64,000 bases of DNA, taken from positions 334-64,333 of the forward strand of contig NZ_LLYB01000090.1 in the NCBI RefSeq assembly GCF_001440475.1. Reading direction: 5' to 3'. This document shows positions 8,697-16,846 of the stretch, piece by piece; within the stretch, counting starts at the first letter, position 1; the number at the start of each line of letters is the position of its first letter. Made by a program: the position numbers and the translations under genes. Source of the DNA: Bradyrhizobium lablabi (lineage in GTDB: Bacteria > Pseudomonadota > Alphaproteobacteria > Rhizobiales > Xanthobacteraceae). The notes under the pieces were generated by a model. That model ran no database searches and had not been told where the DNA came from. It was given only the letters and a program-made list of their open reading frames with translations.

Positions 8697-8742
8697 GGGG
8701 CGTGCTCACGCCGCCTGTAAACGGAAAATAATGGAGAGCGAT

Positions 8743-10272
8743 ATGCGCATGCAAAACAAGCTCCGTGCTGCAATTCTGGCGGCGGTTCTGTCGGGTGTCG
8801 GGGCGTTGCCGGCAGTGGCGCAGAAATCCGCCGATACGCTGCGCATCGTGATGCGCGACGCGCTGCCCAACATCGATCCCTTCTACAACAATCTGCGCAC
8901 CGGCGTGGTGATGCACCATCAGGGCTGGGACGCGCTGGTCTATCGCAATCCGGACACCTTCAAGCTCGAGCCATTGCTCGCCACCGAGTGGAAGCTGCCG
9001 GACCCGACCACGATCGAGTTCACGTTGCGGCCCGGCGTCAAGTTTCACGACGGCAGCCCGCTCACCGCCGACGACGTCGTCTACACCATCAACCTCGTCG
9101 CCGATCCGGCGAGCCGCGTCTCGACGCCGTCGAACTACAACTGGATCGACAAGGCGGAGAAGACCGGCGACCTGTCGGTGCGCGTCACGCTGAAGCGGCC
9201 GAATCCCGCGGTGCTGGAATATTTCGCGCTGGTGCTGCCGATCTACCCCAAGGCCTACCGCGAGAAGGTCGGCGCGGAAGGCTACGCCAAGGCGCCGGTC
9301 GGCGCGGGTCCCTACAAGATCACCAAGGTCGAGCCGGGCGTCTCCATCGACTTCGAGCGGTTCGAGGATTACTGGGCCGGCAGCCCAAAGGGCAAGCCGG
9401 CGATCAAGAAGATGAGCGTGCGCTTCGTGCCTGACGCCGCGACCGAGATGACGGAATTGCTCGCCGGCCGCGCCGACTGGATCTGGAACATGAATCCGGA
9501 CCAGCTCGAATCCGTGAACCGGATGCCGCACCTGCAGGCGGTGCGCAAGGAATCGATGCGGATCGGCTATCTCTCGCTCGACGCAGCCGGCCGCACCGGC
9601 GCCGACAATCCCTTGACCAAGCAGAAGGTGCGTCAGGCGATCTGGCACGCGATCGATCGCAAGGCGATCGCCGAGAAGCTCGTCACCGGTGGCAGCCGCG
9701 TCCCGGGCGCGCCGTGCTTCCCGTCGCAGTTCGGCTGCGATGCCGAAGCCGCGGTGGCCTACGACTACGATCCCGCCAAGGCAAAGAAGCTTCTCGCCGA
9801 GGCCGGCTATCCCGACGGCTTCGAGGTCGAGCTTGCAAGCTACGTGCTGCCGCAATGGGGATCATCGGTCCAGAACTATCTGCACGCGGTCGGCGTCCGC
9901 GCCAAGCTCAACCAGCTCCAGACCGCGGCGCTGATCCAGCGCGCCAAGGCCGGCGAACTCAGGATGTATCTCGGTAGCTGGGGCAGCTATTCGATCAACG
10001 ACGTCTCGGCCATCATGCCCAACTTCTTCGACGGCGGCGCCGACGACTATGCCAGGGATCCCGAGGTGCAGAAGTCGCTGATCCAGGGCGGATCATCCAT
10101 CAACCCGGAGATCCGCAAGGAGGCCTATTCGGCGGCGATCAAGAAGATCACCGAGCAGGCCTACTGGGCGCCGCTGCACACCTATGTGACGACTTACGGT
10201 CATTCCAAGCAGCTCGACTTCACGCCGTATCCGGACGAACTGCCGCGCTTCTATCTGGCGAAGTGGAAGTAG
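8743..10272 (+). CDS. ABC transporter substrate-binding protein, family 5 (DppA/OppA-like)
   Basis: The product is a periplasmic receptor of about 509 residues. A signal peptide ends at LPAVAQ, and the SBP_bac_5 landmarks follow: PLLATEWKLPDPTTIEFTLR, GVKFHDGSPLTADDVVYTIN and VRQAIWHAIDRKAIA. The ATG at 8743 is preferred over 8731 because GGAGAG lies just upstream of it, inside the longer frame. It is the last gene of the operon, 46 bases after the ATPase. Family 5 receptors bind peptides, nickel, opines or glycosides, so the ligand cannot be named from sequence; the sigma-54 promoter points to a nitrogen-containing solute. Confidence 0.92.
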   Translation: MRMQNKLRAAILAAVLSGVGALPAVAQKSADTLRIVMRDALPNIDPFYNNLRTGVVMHHQGWDALVYRNPDTFKLEPLLATEWKLPDPTTIEFTLRPGVKFHDGSPLTADDVVYTINLVADPASRVSTPSNYNWIDKAEKTGDLSVRVTLKRPNPAVLEYFALVLPIYPKAYREKVGAEGYAKAPVGAGPYKITKVEPGVSIDFERFEDYWAGSPKGKPAIKKMSVRFVPDAATEMTELLAGRADWIWNMNPDQLESVNRMPHLQAVRKESMRIGYLSLDAAGRTGADNPLTKQKVRQAIWHAIDRKAIAEKLVTGGSRVPGAPCFPSQFGCDAEAAVAYDYDPAKAKKLLAEAGYPDGFEVELASYVLPQWGSSVQNYLHAVGVRAKLNQLQTAALIQRAKAGELRMYLGSWGSYSINDVSAIMPNFFDGGADDYARDPEVQKSLIQGGSSINPEIRKEAYSAAIKKITEQAYWAPLHTYVTTYGHSKQLDFTPYPDELPRFYLAKWK

Positions 10273-10307
10273 GACGGGCCGTCACTTGTGCGTTCGTCAT
10301 ATGCACT

Positions 10308-10329
10308 GCGCGGGGCATTAGCCCCGCGC
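10308..10329 (+). terminator. Hairpin terminator after the ABC uptake operon
   Basis: A perfect 9-bp stem (GCGCGGGGC / GCCCCGCGC) closes an ATTA tetraloop 36 bases after the receptor gene. No T run follows, so it may act as a weak terminator or as an mRNA 3'-end stabiliser. Confidence 0.55.
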
Positions 10330-10435
10330 CCGCGACCCGGCGCCCCGACATTCCGGAATATTTAATTTTTCGGCCGCATAGTCCGGTTTTTAATTGCTGT
10401 CTCCTTTGATGTTGATGTCCCGCGGAGTTTTCGCG

Positions 10436-10675
10436 ATGGTCGAAACCCGGATTGCGCCACGTGTCCGTGTCATGAAGGCCGCCAAGATCGAGTATGGCGG
10501 CGACAAGTATGTCTGTACCGTTCGCGATATATCCACCACAGGCGCGGCGCTGGATTTTCCGGACCTGATCCGTATTCCCAATGAATTCACGTTGATCCTC
10601 CCTGAGGACGGATTGAAGCTGCCTTGCCATGTCGTTTGGCGCAGGGAGTACAGGGTTGGCGTCGCGTTCGACTAG
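10436..10675 (+). CDS. Small PilZ-domain protein
   Basis: A 79-residue single-domain protein. It opens with the short basic segment (TRIAPRVRVMKAAKI) that resembles the RxxxR c-di-GMP contact of PilZ proteins, followed by the DISTTGAAL motif corresponding to the family D/NxSxxG element, and a beta-barrel core. GGAG lies eight bases before the ATG. It stands alone between a terminator and a convergent GST gene. The first motif is RIAPR rather than a perfect RxxxR, so c-di-GMP binding is likely but not assured. Such small PilZ proteins are abundant in Bradyrhizobium-type genomes. Confidence 0.75.
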   Translation: MVETRIAPRVRVMKAAKIEYGGDKYVCTVRDISTTGAALDFPDLIRIPNEFTLILPEDGLKLPCHVVWRREYRVGVAFD

Positions 10676-10691
10676 CCTTGGCTTTGTGAGT

Positions 10692-11396
10692 TCAGTCGCC
10701 GAACCGCTCGATGACATCCGCGAGCGGAATATGCCCGGCACAGGCGCCTGTCCCCGAACCAATGTCTCCGCTCTCCAGCGCCGTTGCATAAATGACGGCA
10801 GGGTCGGCCTCGATGCGCCGGCGTAGGGCGGCGAGTTTTGGCCAGCGCGAGGGATCGGCGACCTGATGGAAGTCGAGCCATCGCGCGACGCCGATCAGAA
10901 TGCCGTCGGCCAGCGTCGGGCGCTCGCCCATGAGAAAAGGGTGATCCCCGATCACGGCTTCGAGCTTGTCATGCCGCTCGATCACCCGGGCGGCGCCGAA
11001 CTCACGCAGCGATGCCTGCAGTTGCGGGTTCGGTTTCGTCATCTCCATCGCGACCCAGAGCGGTGAGAAGGCTCCAGTGAAGCCGGTGTTAACAAAGGCC
11101 ATCAGCTGGTGCATCCGGTCTGCTTCCGGCGAAAGCGGTTCGAAGCTGATGCGTCGCTCGCTGTCTCTTGCCTCGATCCAACCGGCGATCGCCATCGTCT
11201 CGGTCAGCGCGCGCCCTGCATCCGTAATCAAGACCGGCGTTTCATGCCGGGCATTGATCCGGGCATAGGAAGGATCGCGCATCTCGCCGAGCATATCGAC
11301 CCGGCAGAGACGATAGGGTTTGCCGAGCCATTCGAGAGCGGCGACAAGCCCCATCGAGCTTCCGGCCGGGAAGCCATAAGTGAGAATCGGTTCCAC
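10692..11396 (-). CDS. Glutathione S-transferase family protein
   Basis: The 234-residue protein has a thioredoxin-like N-terminal domain (ILTYGFPAGSSMGLVAALEWL; HETPVLITDAGRALTETMAIAGWI, with the cis-Pro and the TETxAI/SNAIL-like glutathione contact) and an all-helical C-terminal domain with PTLADGILIGVARWLDF, the N-capping-box region of GSTs. It starts at a GTG with GGAGAA upstream. It diverges from an HxlR regulator 76 bases away, which probably controls it in response to an electrophile or other stress. The substrate is unknown. Confidence 0.82.
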   Translation of the reverse strand: MEPILTYGFPAGSSMGLVAALEWLGKPYRLCRVDMLGEMRDPSYARINARHETPVLITDAGRALTETMAIAGWIEARDSERRISFEPLSPEADRMHQLMAFVNTGFTGAFSPLWVAMEMTKPNPQLQASLREFGAARVIERHDKLEAVIGDHPFLMGERPTLADGILIGVARWLDFHQVADPSRWPKLAALRRRIEADPAVIYATALESGDIGSGTGACAGHIPLADVIERFGD

Positions 11397-11472
11397 TGGT
11401 TTGTTCTCCGTGATTTCTGTCGATCACGCTGCGCAGCGTGACTGGAAACTACCGATCGCGCCGCCCAAGTAA

Positions 11473-11859
11473 ATGACGCACCTTTTTGTAACCACGAGTC
11501 ATCGGATGAAAGATCTCGTCTCCCGCTGCCCGATCGAGGAAGTGATGCAGGTCATCAGCGGTCGCTGGCCCGGCCTCCTGATCTACTATCTGAAGCAGGG
11601 CACCAAACGCTTCAGCGACCTGCGCAGGGACAACCCCACCATCTCGCACAGGATGCTCACGCTGGAGCTTCGCAAGCTGGAGGACGCCGGCATTGTCGTG
11701 CGTACTGAATTCGAGGGATATCCGTTGCGCGTGGAATATGACCTGACGCCGGCGGGCCTCAAACTGGTGCCGCTGCTAGACGCCCTCGGTGACTGGTGGG
11801 ATGCGACTGAAGCCGGTCGCAGTCAGGCCGGCACGTTGCCGGTGCAGGCCACCGAATAA
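11473..11859 (+). CDS. HxlR-family winged-helix transcriptional regulator
   Basis: The product matches HxlR regulators: a CP near the N-terminus (SRCPIEEVMQVISGRW), the recognition region FSDLRRDNPTISHRMLTLELRKLEDAGIV, and a wing. An internal ATG at 11506 gives the more typical family start and may be the true one. The cysteine at the CP motif is the residue that senses electrophiles or disulfide stress in related proteins. It is encoded divergently from a glutathione S-transferase gene, its probable target. Confidence 0.82.
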   Translation: MTHLFVTTSHRMKDLVSRCPIEEVMQVISGRWPGLLIYYLKQGTKRFSDLRRDNPTISHRMLTLELRKLEDAGIVVRTEFEGYPLRVEYDLTPAGLKLVPLLDALGDWWDATEAGRSQAGTLPVQATE

Positions 11860-11892
11860 TCTGCGAGCAGTTGCCCCAGGCCGACAAAGCCA

Positions 11893-12474
11893 TCAATCGC
11901 CGCGGCGCTGGCGGTCGCGATAGGCTCGGGTCTTCTCCCGGTTTCCGCATCGGTCCGATGAACACCAGCGGCGATTGCCCGGCTTGGAGCGGTCGTAGAA
12001 GACCCAGTGGCACTCGTCGGAACTGCATATCTTCATGCGTTCAAGCCTGCCGCTGTCGGACAGGCGCACGAGCTCGGCCAGCACGCCGCCAAGCCCGCTG
12101 CTCGCGCGCCGCACGACCGGCCGCAGATCGAGCGAACGCTTCCGGGAAGCCGTGACCGACAAGGGAAAGCGGGCGGCGGCGCGTTCAAGCTCGATGGCCG
12201 CCGCGCCCTGCTGCGCCGGCGATGAGCCCAGGAATTGTCTGAGGGCTGTGCGCAGCTCCAGCGCTTCGCGGTGCTCGGCGTGCGAAATCCTTGTGCCGGA
12301 TTTTAGCAGGCCGCGCGTCTGCAGCCATTTTTCGAGCCGCGCCGGCGTCTCCAGCTCGTCACCGGGCTCATGCGCGACGCCCTGCTCGACATATCGGCGC
12401 TGGTCGACCGAGTTCACGAAATCGTACAGCAGCGCGATATCGCCCGGAACCGGGAATTTTTCCGAAAGTCTCAT
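11893..12474 (-). CDS. CGNR zinc-finger / ABATE-domain regulator
   Basis: The 193-residue protein has an N-terminal ABATE-type domain (DIALLYDFVNSVDQRR) and a C-terminal zinc finger with the arrangement C..DECHWVFYD..RRWCSSDRCGNREK, which holds the eponymous CGNR tetrad. Such proteins are predicted regulators of stress or catabolic genes. It diverges from the haloalkane dehalogenase-amidase pair, and the intergenic region carries an inverted repeat that could be its operator. Confidence 0.85.
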   Translation of the reverse strand: MRLSEKFPVPGDIALLYDFVNSVDQRRYVEQGVAHEPGDELETPARLEKWLQTRGLLKSGTRISHAEHREALELRTALRQFLGSSPAQQGAAAIELERAAARFPLSVTASRKRSLDLRPVVRRASSGLGGVLAELVRLSDSGRLERMKICSSDECHWVFYDRSKPGNRRWCSSDRCGNREKTRAYRDRQRRGD

Positions 12475-12477
12475 AAC

Positions 12478-12512
12478 ACCAGCATAATCTTTTTACTGGT
12501 TTCTGCAACCAG
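12478..12512. promoter_or_regulatory. Candidate operator between CGNR gene and dehalogenase gene
   Basis: CTGGTT and AACCAG (12496-12501 and 12507-12512) form a perfect dyad around five bases, and a third half-site ACCAG lies at 12478-12482 just upstream of the CGNR start codon. The cluster sits where a regulator could control both divergent transcripts. Assignment to the CGNR protein is inferred from position only. Confidence 0.4.
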
Positions 12513-12585
12513 CACCTGTTAATTACGTTAGCCGGTGTCGAAGGCGGCAGGGGTTCCGCAAGCCTGAGCAGAGGAGAATTCCCAG

Positions 12586-13479
12586 ATGACCCATTCCGCG
12601 ATCTCGACCGAGGAGGTGTCCTACCGGAAGCGTGTGGCGGTGCTGGATACCAACATGGCTTACGTCGATGCCGGCGAAGGCGATCCGATCGTCTTCCTGC
12701 ACGGCAATCCGACGCCGTCCTATCTGTGGCGCAACATCATCCCGTACCTGCTGCCCTATGGGCGCTGCCTGGCGCCGGACTATGTGGGCATGGGCAATTC
12801 CGGTCCTGCGCCTGATGGAAATTACCGGTTCGTCGATCATCGCCGCTATCTCGACGCCTGGTTCGAGGCGATGGGCTTGACGAAGAACGTGATCCTGGTC
12901 GTCCACGACTGGGGTTCGGCGCTGGGCTTCGATTGGGCCCGTCGCAATCCCGGGCGCGTGAAGGCGATCGCCTACATGGAGGGAATTGTGCGCCCCTTCG
13001 CGTCCTGGGATGAATGGCCCGCGGCGACGCGCGCCTTCTTCCAGGGGCAACGGACCGATCGCGGCGAGGATCTGATCCTCCGGCAGAATCTGTTCATCGA
13101 GTATCTGCTCCCGCTGCGGCGTATCCCCGAGGAGGCGATTGAGGTCTACCGGCGCCATTATCGCAATCCCGGTCTTTCGCGCATGCCGATGCTGGCCTGG
13201 ACGCGCGATCTGCCGATCGCCGGCGAACCGGCAGATGTGGTAGCGATCGTCGACGACTACGCGCGATGGCTTGCCGCAAGCCCGATACCAAAACTTTTCA
13301 TCGACGCCGAACCGGCCGGTTTTCTGATTGGCGCGCAGCGCGAGTTTTGCCGTGCCTGGCCCAACCAGCAGACGGTCATGATTCCGGGCGCGCACTTCCT
13401 GCAGGAGGAGGCGCCTGACGAGGTCGGCAGGGCGCTGGCTCGCTTTGTCGCGAATGTCCGCGCGGGAGCGATGGGCTGA
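12586..13479 (+). CDS. Haloalkane dehalogenase (LinB/DhaA-like alpha/beta hydrolase)
   Basis: The 297-residue protein carries the full haloalkane dehalogenase catalytic set: nucleophile Asp108 in VVHDWGSALGF, catalytic acid Glu132 in YMEGIVRPF, base His270 in PGAHFLQEEAP, and the halide-binding pair Asn41 (HGNPTPSYLW) and Trp109. Positions almost coincide with LinB (Asp108, Glu132, His272). Such enzymes hydrolyse a carbon-halogen bond to an alcohol and free halide in the cytoplasm. The ATG at 12586 follows a GGAGAA. It is followed five bases later by an amidase, and a CGNR regulator is divergent. Natural substrate unknown. Confidence 0.9.
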   Translation: MTHSAISTEEVSYRKRVAVLDTNMAYVDAGEGDPIVFLHGNPTPSYLWRNIIPYLLPYGRCLAPDYVGMGNSGPAPDGNYRFVDHRRYLDAWFEAMGLTKNVILVVHDWGSALGFDWARRNPGRVKAIAYMEGIVRPFASWDEWPAATRAFFQGQRTDRGEDLILRQNLFIEYLLPLRRIPEEAIEVYRRHYRNPGLSRMPMLAWTRDLPIAGEPADVVAIVDDYARWLAASPIPKLFIDAEPAGFLIGAQREFCRAWPNQQTVMIPGAHFLQEEAPDEVGRALARFVANVRAGAMG

Positions 13480-13484
13480 GCGTC

Positions 13485-14879
13485 ATGGAGCAGTTGCATT
13501 TCCTGGAGCTGACTGACCTGGCGGAGCTGATCCGGAGGCGCGAGATATCGCCTGTCGAGGCGACCCGTCAGCAACTCGACCGGATCGCAGCGCTGGACGG
13601 CACGCTCGCCAGTTACGCTGTCGTCACGGCCGAGCGCGCGATGGCGGAGGCGCAGGCGGCGGAAGCCGACATCGTCGCCGGTCGTTATCGCGGCCCGCTG
13701 CACGGCGTGCCGCTCGCCGTGAAGGACCTGTTCTGGACCAGCGATGCGCCGACCGCGGCGGGAACGACGATCCACAAGCGCTTCAGGCCAACCGAGGACG
13801 CCACCGCCGTGCGACGCCTTCGCGAGGCCGGCGTCGTGTTGCTCGGCAAGCTGCAGATGACGGAAGGCGCCTATTCCGATCATCACCCCGAGATCGTGCC
13901 GCCCCGCAATCCCTGGAACGCCGACTATTGGCCGGGCATCTCTTCAAGCGGACCGGGCGTGGCGGTGGCGGCCGGGCTTTGCTTCGGCGCACTCGCTTCC
14001 GACACCGGCGGCTCGATCCGCTGGCCGTCGGCGGCCAACGGCCTGACCGGCATCAAGCCGACATGGGGGCGGGTGAGCCGCCACGGCGTGTTCGATCTCG
14101 CACCGAGTCTCGATCATGTCGGACCGATGGCGCGCAGTGTCGCCGACGCCGCCGCGCTCCTGACCGCCGTCGCCGGTGCTGACCCGGCCGATCCCACCGC
14201 TTTGCAGGCGCCGGTGACGAATGTCGCGGCGATGGCGAAGCCGAGTGTCGATGGTCTCAGGATCGGCGTCGATCGGGAGTGGGGCCGCAGAGACGTCGAT
14301 CCGCAGGTGCTTGCGGTTCTCGATGACGCGGAGCGCGTGATGTCCGCGCTGGGCGCCGAATTCGTCGAAGTCCAGGTGCCGGATGTTACCCAGGCCGTGG
14401 CCGATTGGGCTCCCAATTGCGCGGTGGAAGCCGCGGTCGCGCACAGGGCGACTTATCCCTCGCGCCGGGCGGAGTACGGCCCGGTGATGCGGATGGTTCT
14501 CGATACCGGACGCGCTCTGTCCGGCTTCGACTATCAGGACCTGCTGTTGCGGCGCATGACCTTCCGCGGCCGCATGCGCGCTCTGTTTGGAAAGATCGAC
14601 CTGCTGCAGGTGCCGGCGCATCCGTTCGCACCGCTGTCGCTGAAGACCATGGGGACGATGGGCCTGCAGCCGGAACTGATCGCGAGGCTCCAGGCCTACA
14701 CCGCGCCCTTCAACATGACGGGCCAGCCGACGCTGACCCTGCCGGGCGGGTTCAGCACCGATGGCTTGCCGATTGCCTTCCAGATGGTGGCCGCCGATCT
14801 CGGCGAGGCGACGCTGATCCGCGCTGGCATTGCGTTCCAGCGCGCGACGGACTGGCACCGTCGGCATCCGGCGCTGTAG
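13485..14879 (+). CDS. Amidase signature family enzyme
   Basis: The 464-residue protein has the amidase Ser-cisSer-Lys triad: Lys80 in VPLAVKDLFW, the cis-Ser (about residue 155) in GISSSGPG, and nucleophile Ser177 in DTGGSIRWPSA. The usual GGSSGG is altered to ISSSGPG, with one residue fewer between the two serines than usual. It begins five bases after the dehalogenase stop, so the two are very probably co-transcribed. The family hydrolyses carboxamides, including aryl and fatty amides; the substrate cannot be assigned. Confidence 0.87.
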   Translation: MEQLHFLELTDLAELIRRREISPVEATRQQLDRIAALDGTLASYAVVTAERAMAEAQAAEADIVAGRYRGPLHGVPLAVKDLFWTSDAPTAAGTTIHKRFRPTEDATAVRRLREAGVVLLGKLQMTEGAYSDHHPEIVPPRNPWNADYWPGISSSGPGVAVAAGLCFGALASDTGGSIRWPSAANGLTGIKPTWGRVSRHGVFDLAPSLDHVGPMARSVADAAALLTAVAGADPADPTALQAPVTNVAAMAKPSVDGLRIGVDREWGRRDVDPQVLAVLDDAERVMSALGAEFVEVQVPDVTQAVADWAPNCAVEAAVAHRATYPSRRAEYGPVMRMVLDTGRALSGFDYQDLLLRRMTFRGRMRALFGKIDLLQVPAHPFAPLSLKTMGTMGLQPELIARLQAYTAPFNMTGQPTLTLPGGFSTDGLPIAFQMVAADLGEATLIRAGIAFQRATDWHRRHPAL

Positions 14880-14894
14880 TAGCGCCGGTCGGGC

Positions 14895-16613
14895 TCAGCT
14901 CGCCGGCAGGCCGGCCGCGACCATCAATTGCATGATGCGTTCGGTAGCTTCGATGTAGACCGGGCTGGAATTCTTCCTGGGCGTGGGGACGTTGTGATAG
15001 GTCGAGCCGGGCCGCAATTCGCGGCCCTTTTCCATCGCCGCTCTGGCTTCGTCAGTCTTCCCCAGTTGCTGATAGGCCGCCGCCAGCAGCATATGCGTGC
15101 GTCCGCTGGCGGATGTGATCGCGATCGACTTCAGCAGCCACGGCACCGCTTCCTCGGCGCGGCCCATCAGCATGTTGGCCCAGCCCGCGCCGATCTTCCA
15201 GGTCCAGCGCGACACCTGCGGCGTATCGAATCGGTCCGCCTGCATGAACGTCGCCAGCGCGTCTTCGAAGCGACCGGTTTGAACCTGCGCAAGGCCGACA
15301 TGGTACAGCGCGATCCCGTTCCAGGGATCGAAGCTCAAGGCTTTCGCACAAGCCACGAGACTCGCGCGGAACTGGTTGGTGGCGTTGAGGAAGCGGCAAT
15401 AGGCCTCGTTTGCCGGAATATAATTCGGCCTTGCGCGCAGCGTCTGCTGCAGCATCGCGTCGGTCCTGGTTTCCGCCGCCTCGCGTTCGGGTCCACTCAG
15501 CCACGCCATCTGCACGCCGCGCATCAGCAGTGCCGCGAGCGCGACCTGAACGTCGACATTGTCAGGATCTTCGGCCAGCGCTTTCTCCAGCATGGCCTGC
15601 GCCGCCTGAAAACGTTCCGGCGAGGTCTGGTTGATATGGGCAGTGGCCTGTTCGATCACGACATTGCTCTTCGAAGCCGATCGCGGGTCGGCATTCAGCA
15701 GTTCGTTGATGCGCAGCGCCAGGGCGTGACCGACACCCGCCGCGAGCCGGGACTGCTGCGTCTGCAGGTCCGTATCCGCAGGGCTGACCTGATATGACGC
15801 GGTCCACTTGACCTCGCCGGTTGCCGTCTCCGTCATGCGCGTCCGTATCGTCCAGGCCTGCTCGCTCTTCTGCAGTTCGCCCTTCACCACGAAGTCGGCC
15901 TTCGTTGTGGCCTGCTCCGGAATCAGGACGCGGATGTTTTCGATCTTCGCCAGCCCGTCGGTGAGGCGGCCGCTCACGTCGGCCGCCATCTGGGCGACGA
16001 GGGGATCGTTGCTCTCGTCCACAATCGGCATCACGGCGATGCTTGTCGGCCCGCGCGCAAAGATCAGACCGGGACGCAACATCCACACAGCGACTGCCGT
16101 GCACAGGATGGCGAGCGCCGCGACAGAAGCGAACGCGATGCGACGCCGGCTGAGGTCGAAAACCCGTTTCGCGGGTTCGCTGTTCATTACGACCGCCACC
16201 GTCGTGTCTGATGCGGCCGGCTCGGGCCGGCTGACGGGCGGAATTTCCGGCGCGGCCGGAGCGGCGACCTCGGTCACGCCGGCCTCGGTCACTTTGGCCC
16301 CTGTCACCTCGGGCCCCGTCACCTCGGCCTGGAACAGATAGCCGCGTCCCGAGATCACCCGGACCACCTGGCGCTTGTCGTCGCCGAGCGCGGTGCGGAT
16401 TTCGCGGATGCACTGGAACAGGCTGTCCTCGCCGACATGGACGTTCGGCCAGGCGGCTTCCATCAACTGTTGCTTGCTCAGGACGTGGCCGGCATTCCCG
16501 GCGAGCAGCCGCAGTATCTCCAGCGTCTTGGGTCGGAGCTTGACCGTCTCGCCATCGGGCCGGCGCAACTCGGCGCGCTCAGAATCGAGCTCGAAACCAG
16601 AAAAGCGCAGCAC
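14895..16613 (-). CDS. CadC-like membrane regulator: winged helix, one TM helix, TPR-like C-terminus
   Basis: An N-terminal OmpR/PhoB-type winged helix (residues about 1-95, ending VVRVISGRGYLFQ) is followed by a Pro/Ala/Thr linker with repeated EVTG/KVTEAG units, a single transmembrane helix (FASVAALAILCTAVAVWML), then about 380 residues with TolB-like and TPR-like helical repeats. This is the ToxR/CadC architecture in which a periplasmic sensor controls DNA binding from the membrane. A GTG at 16613 with GGGAGGGG upstream is preferred over a TTG at 16631. It is divergent from the giant autotransporter gene, its most obvious target. Confidence 0.85.
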   Translation of the reverse strand: MLRFSGFELDSERAELRRPDGETVKLRPKTLEILRLLAGNAGHVLSKQQLMEAAWPNVHVGEDSLFQCIREIRTALGDDKRQVVRVISGRGYLFQAEVTGPEVTGAKVTEAGVTEVAAPAAPEIPPVSRPEPAASDTTVAVVMNSEPAKRVFDLSRRRIAFASVAALAILCTAVAVWMLRPGLIFARGPTSIAVMPIVDESNDPLVAQMAADVSGRLTDGLAKIENIRVLIPEQATTKADFVVKGELQKSEQAWTIRTRMTETATGEVKWTASYQVSPADTDLQTQQSRLAAGVGHALALRINELLNADPRSASKSNVVIEQATAHINQTSPERFQAAQAMLEKALAEDPDNVDVQVALAALLMRGVQMAWLSGPEREAAETRTDAMLQQTLRARPNYIPANEAYCRFLNATNQFRASLVACAKALSFDPWNGIALYHVGLAQVQTGRFEDALATFMQADRFDTPQVSRWTWKIGAGWANMLMGRAEEAVPWLLKSIAITSASGRTHMLLAAAYQQLGKTDEARAAMEKGRELRPGSTYHNVPTPRKNSSPVYIEATERIMQLMVAAGLPAS

Positions 16614-16846
16614 GTCCCCTCCCACCGGCAACTGTCCCCATTTAGTCCCCGGATCGACCGAAAAAATGTGCCCAGACGCACAGGGACGCCGAATATCAGA
16701 AAAATTTCAGAATGTCTCAACAGCCGTTTCAGGACGTTCCCGGCGCGAAATGAGAGGAAAGGGGGAGTTGATGTGGGGGAGTCGTGCCGAACGGGGACTG
16801 CGATGCCGGACAGGCGCGCGCGGACCTCTGTCGGCCGGGGCAGAAC

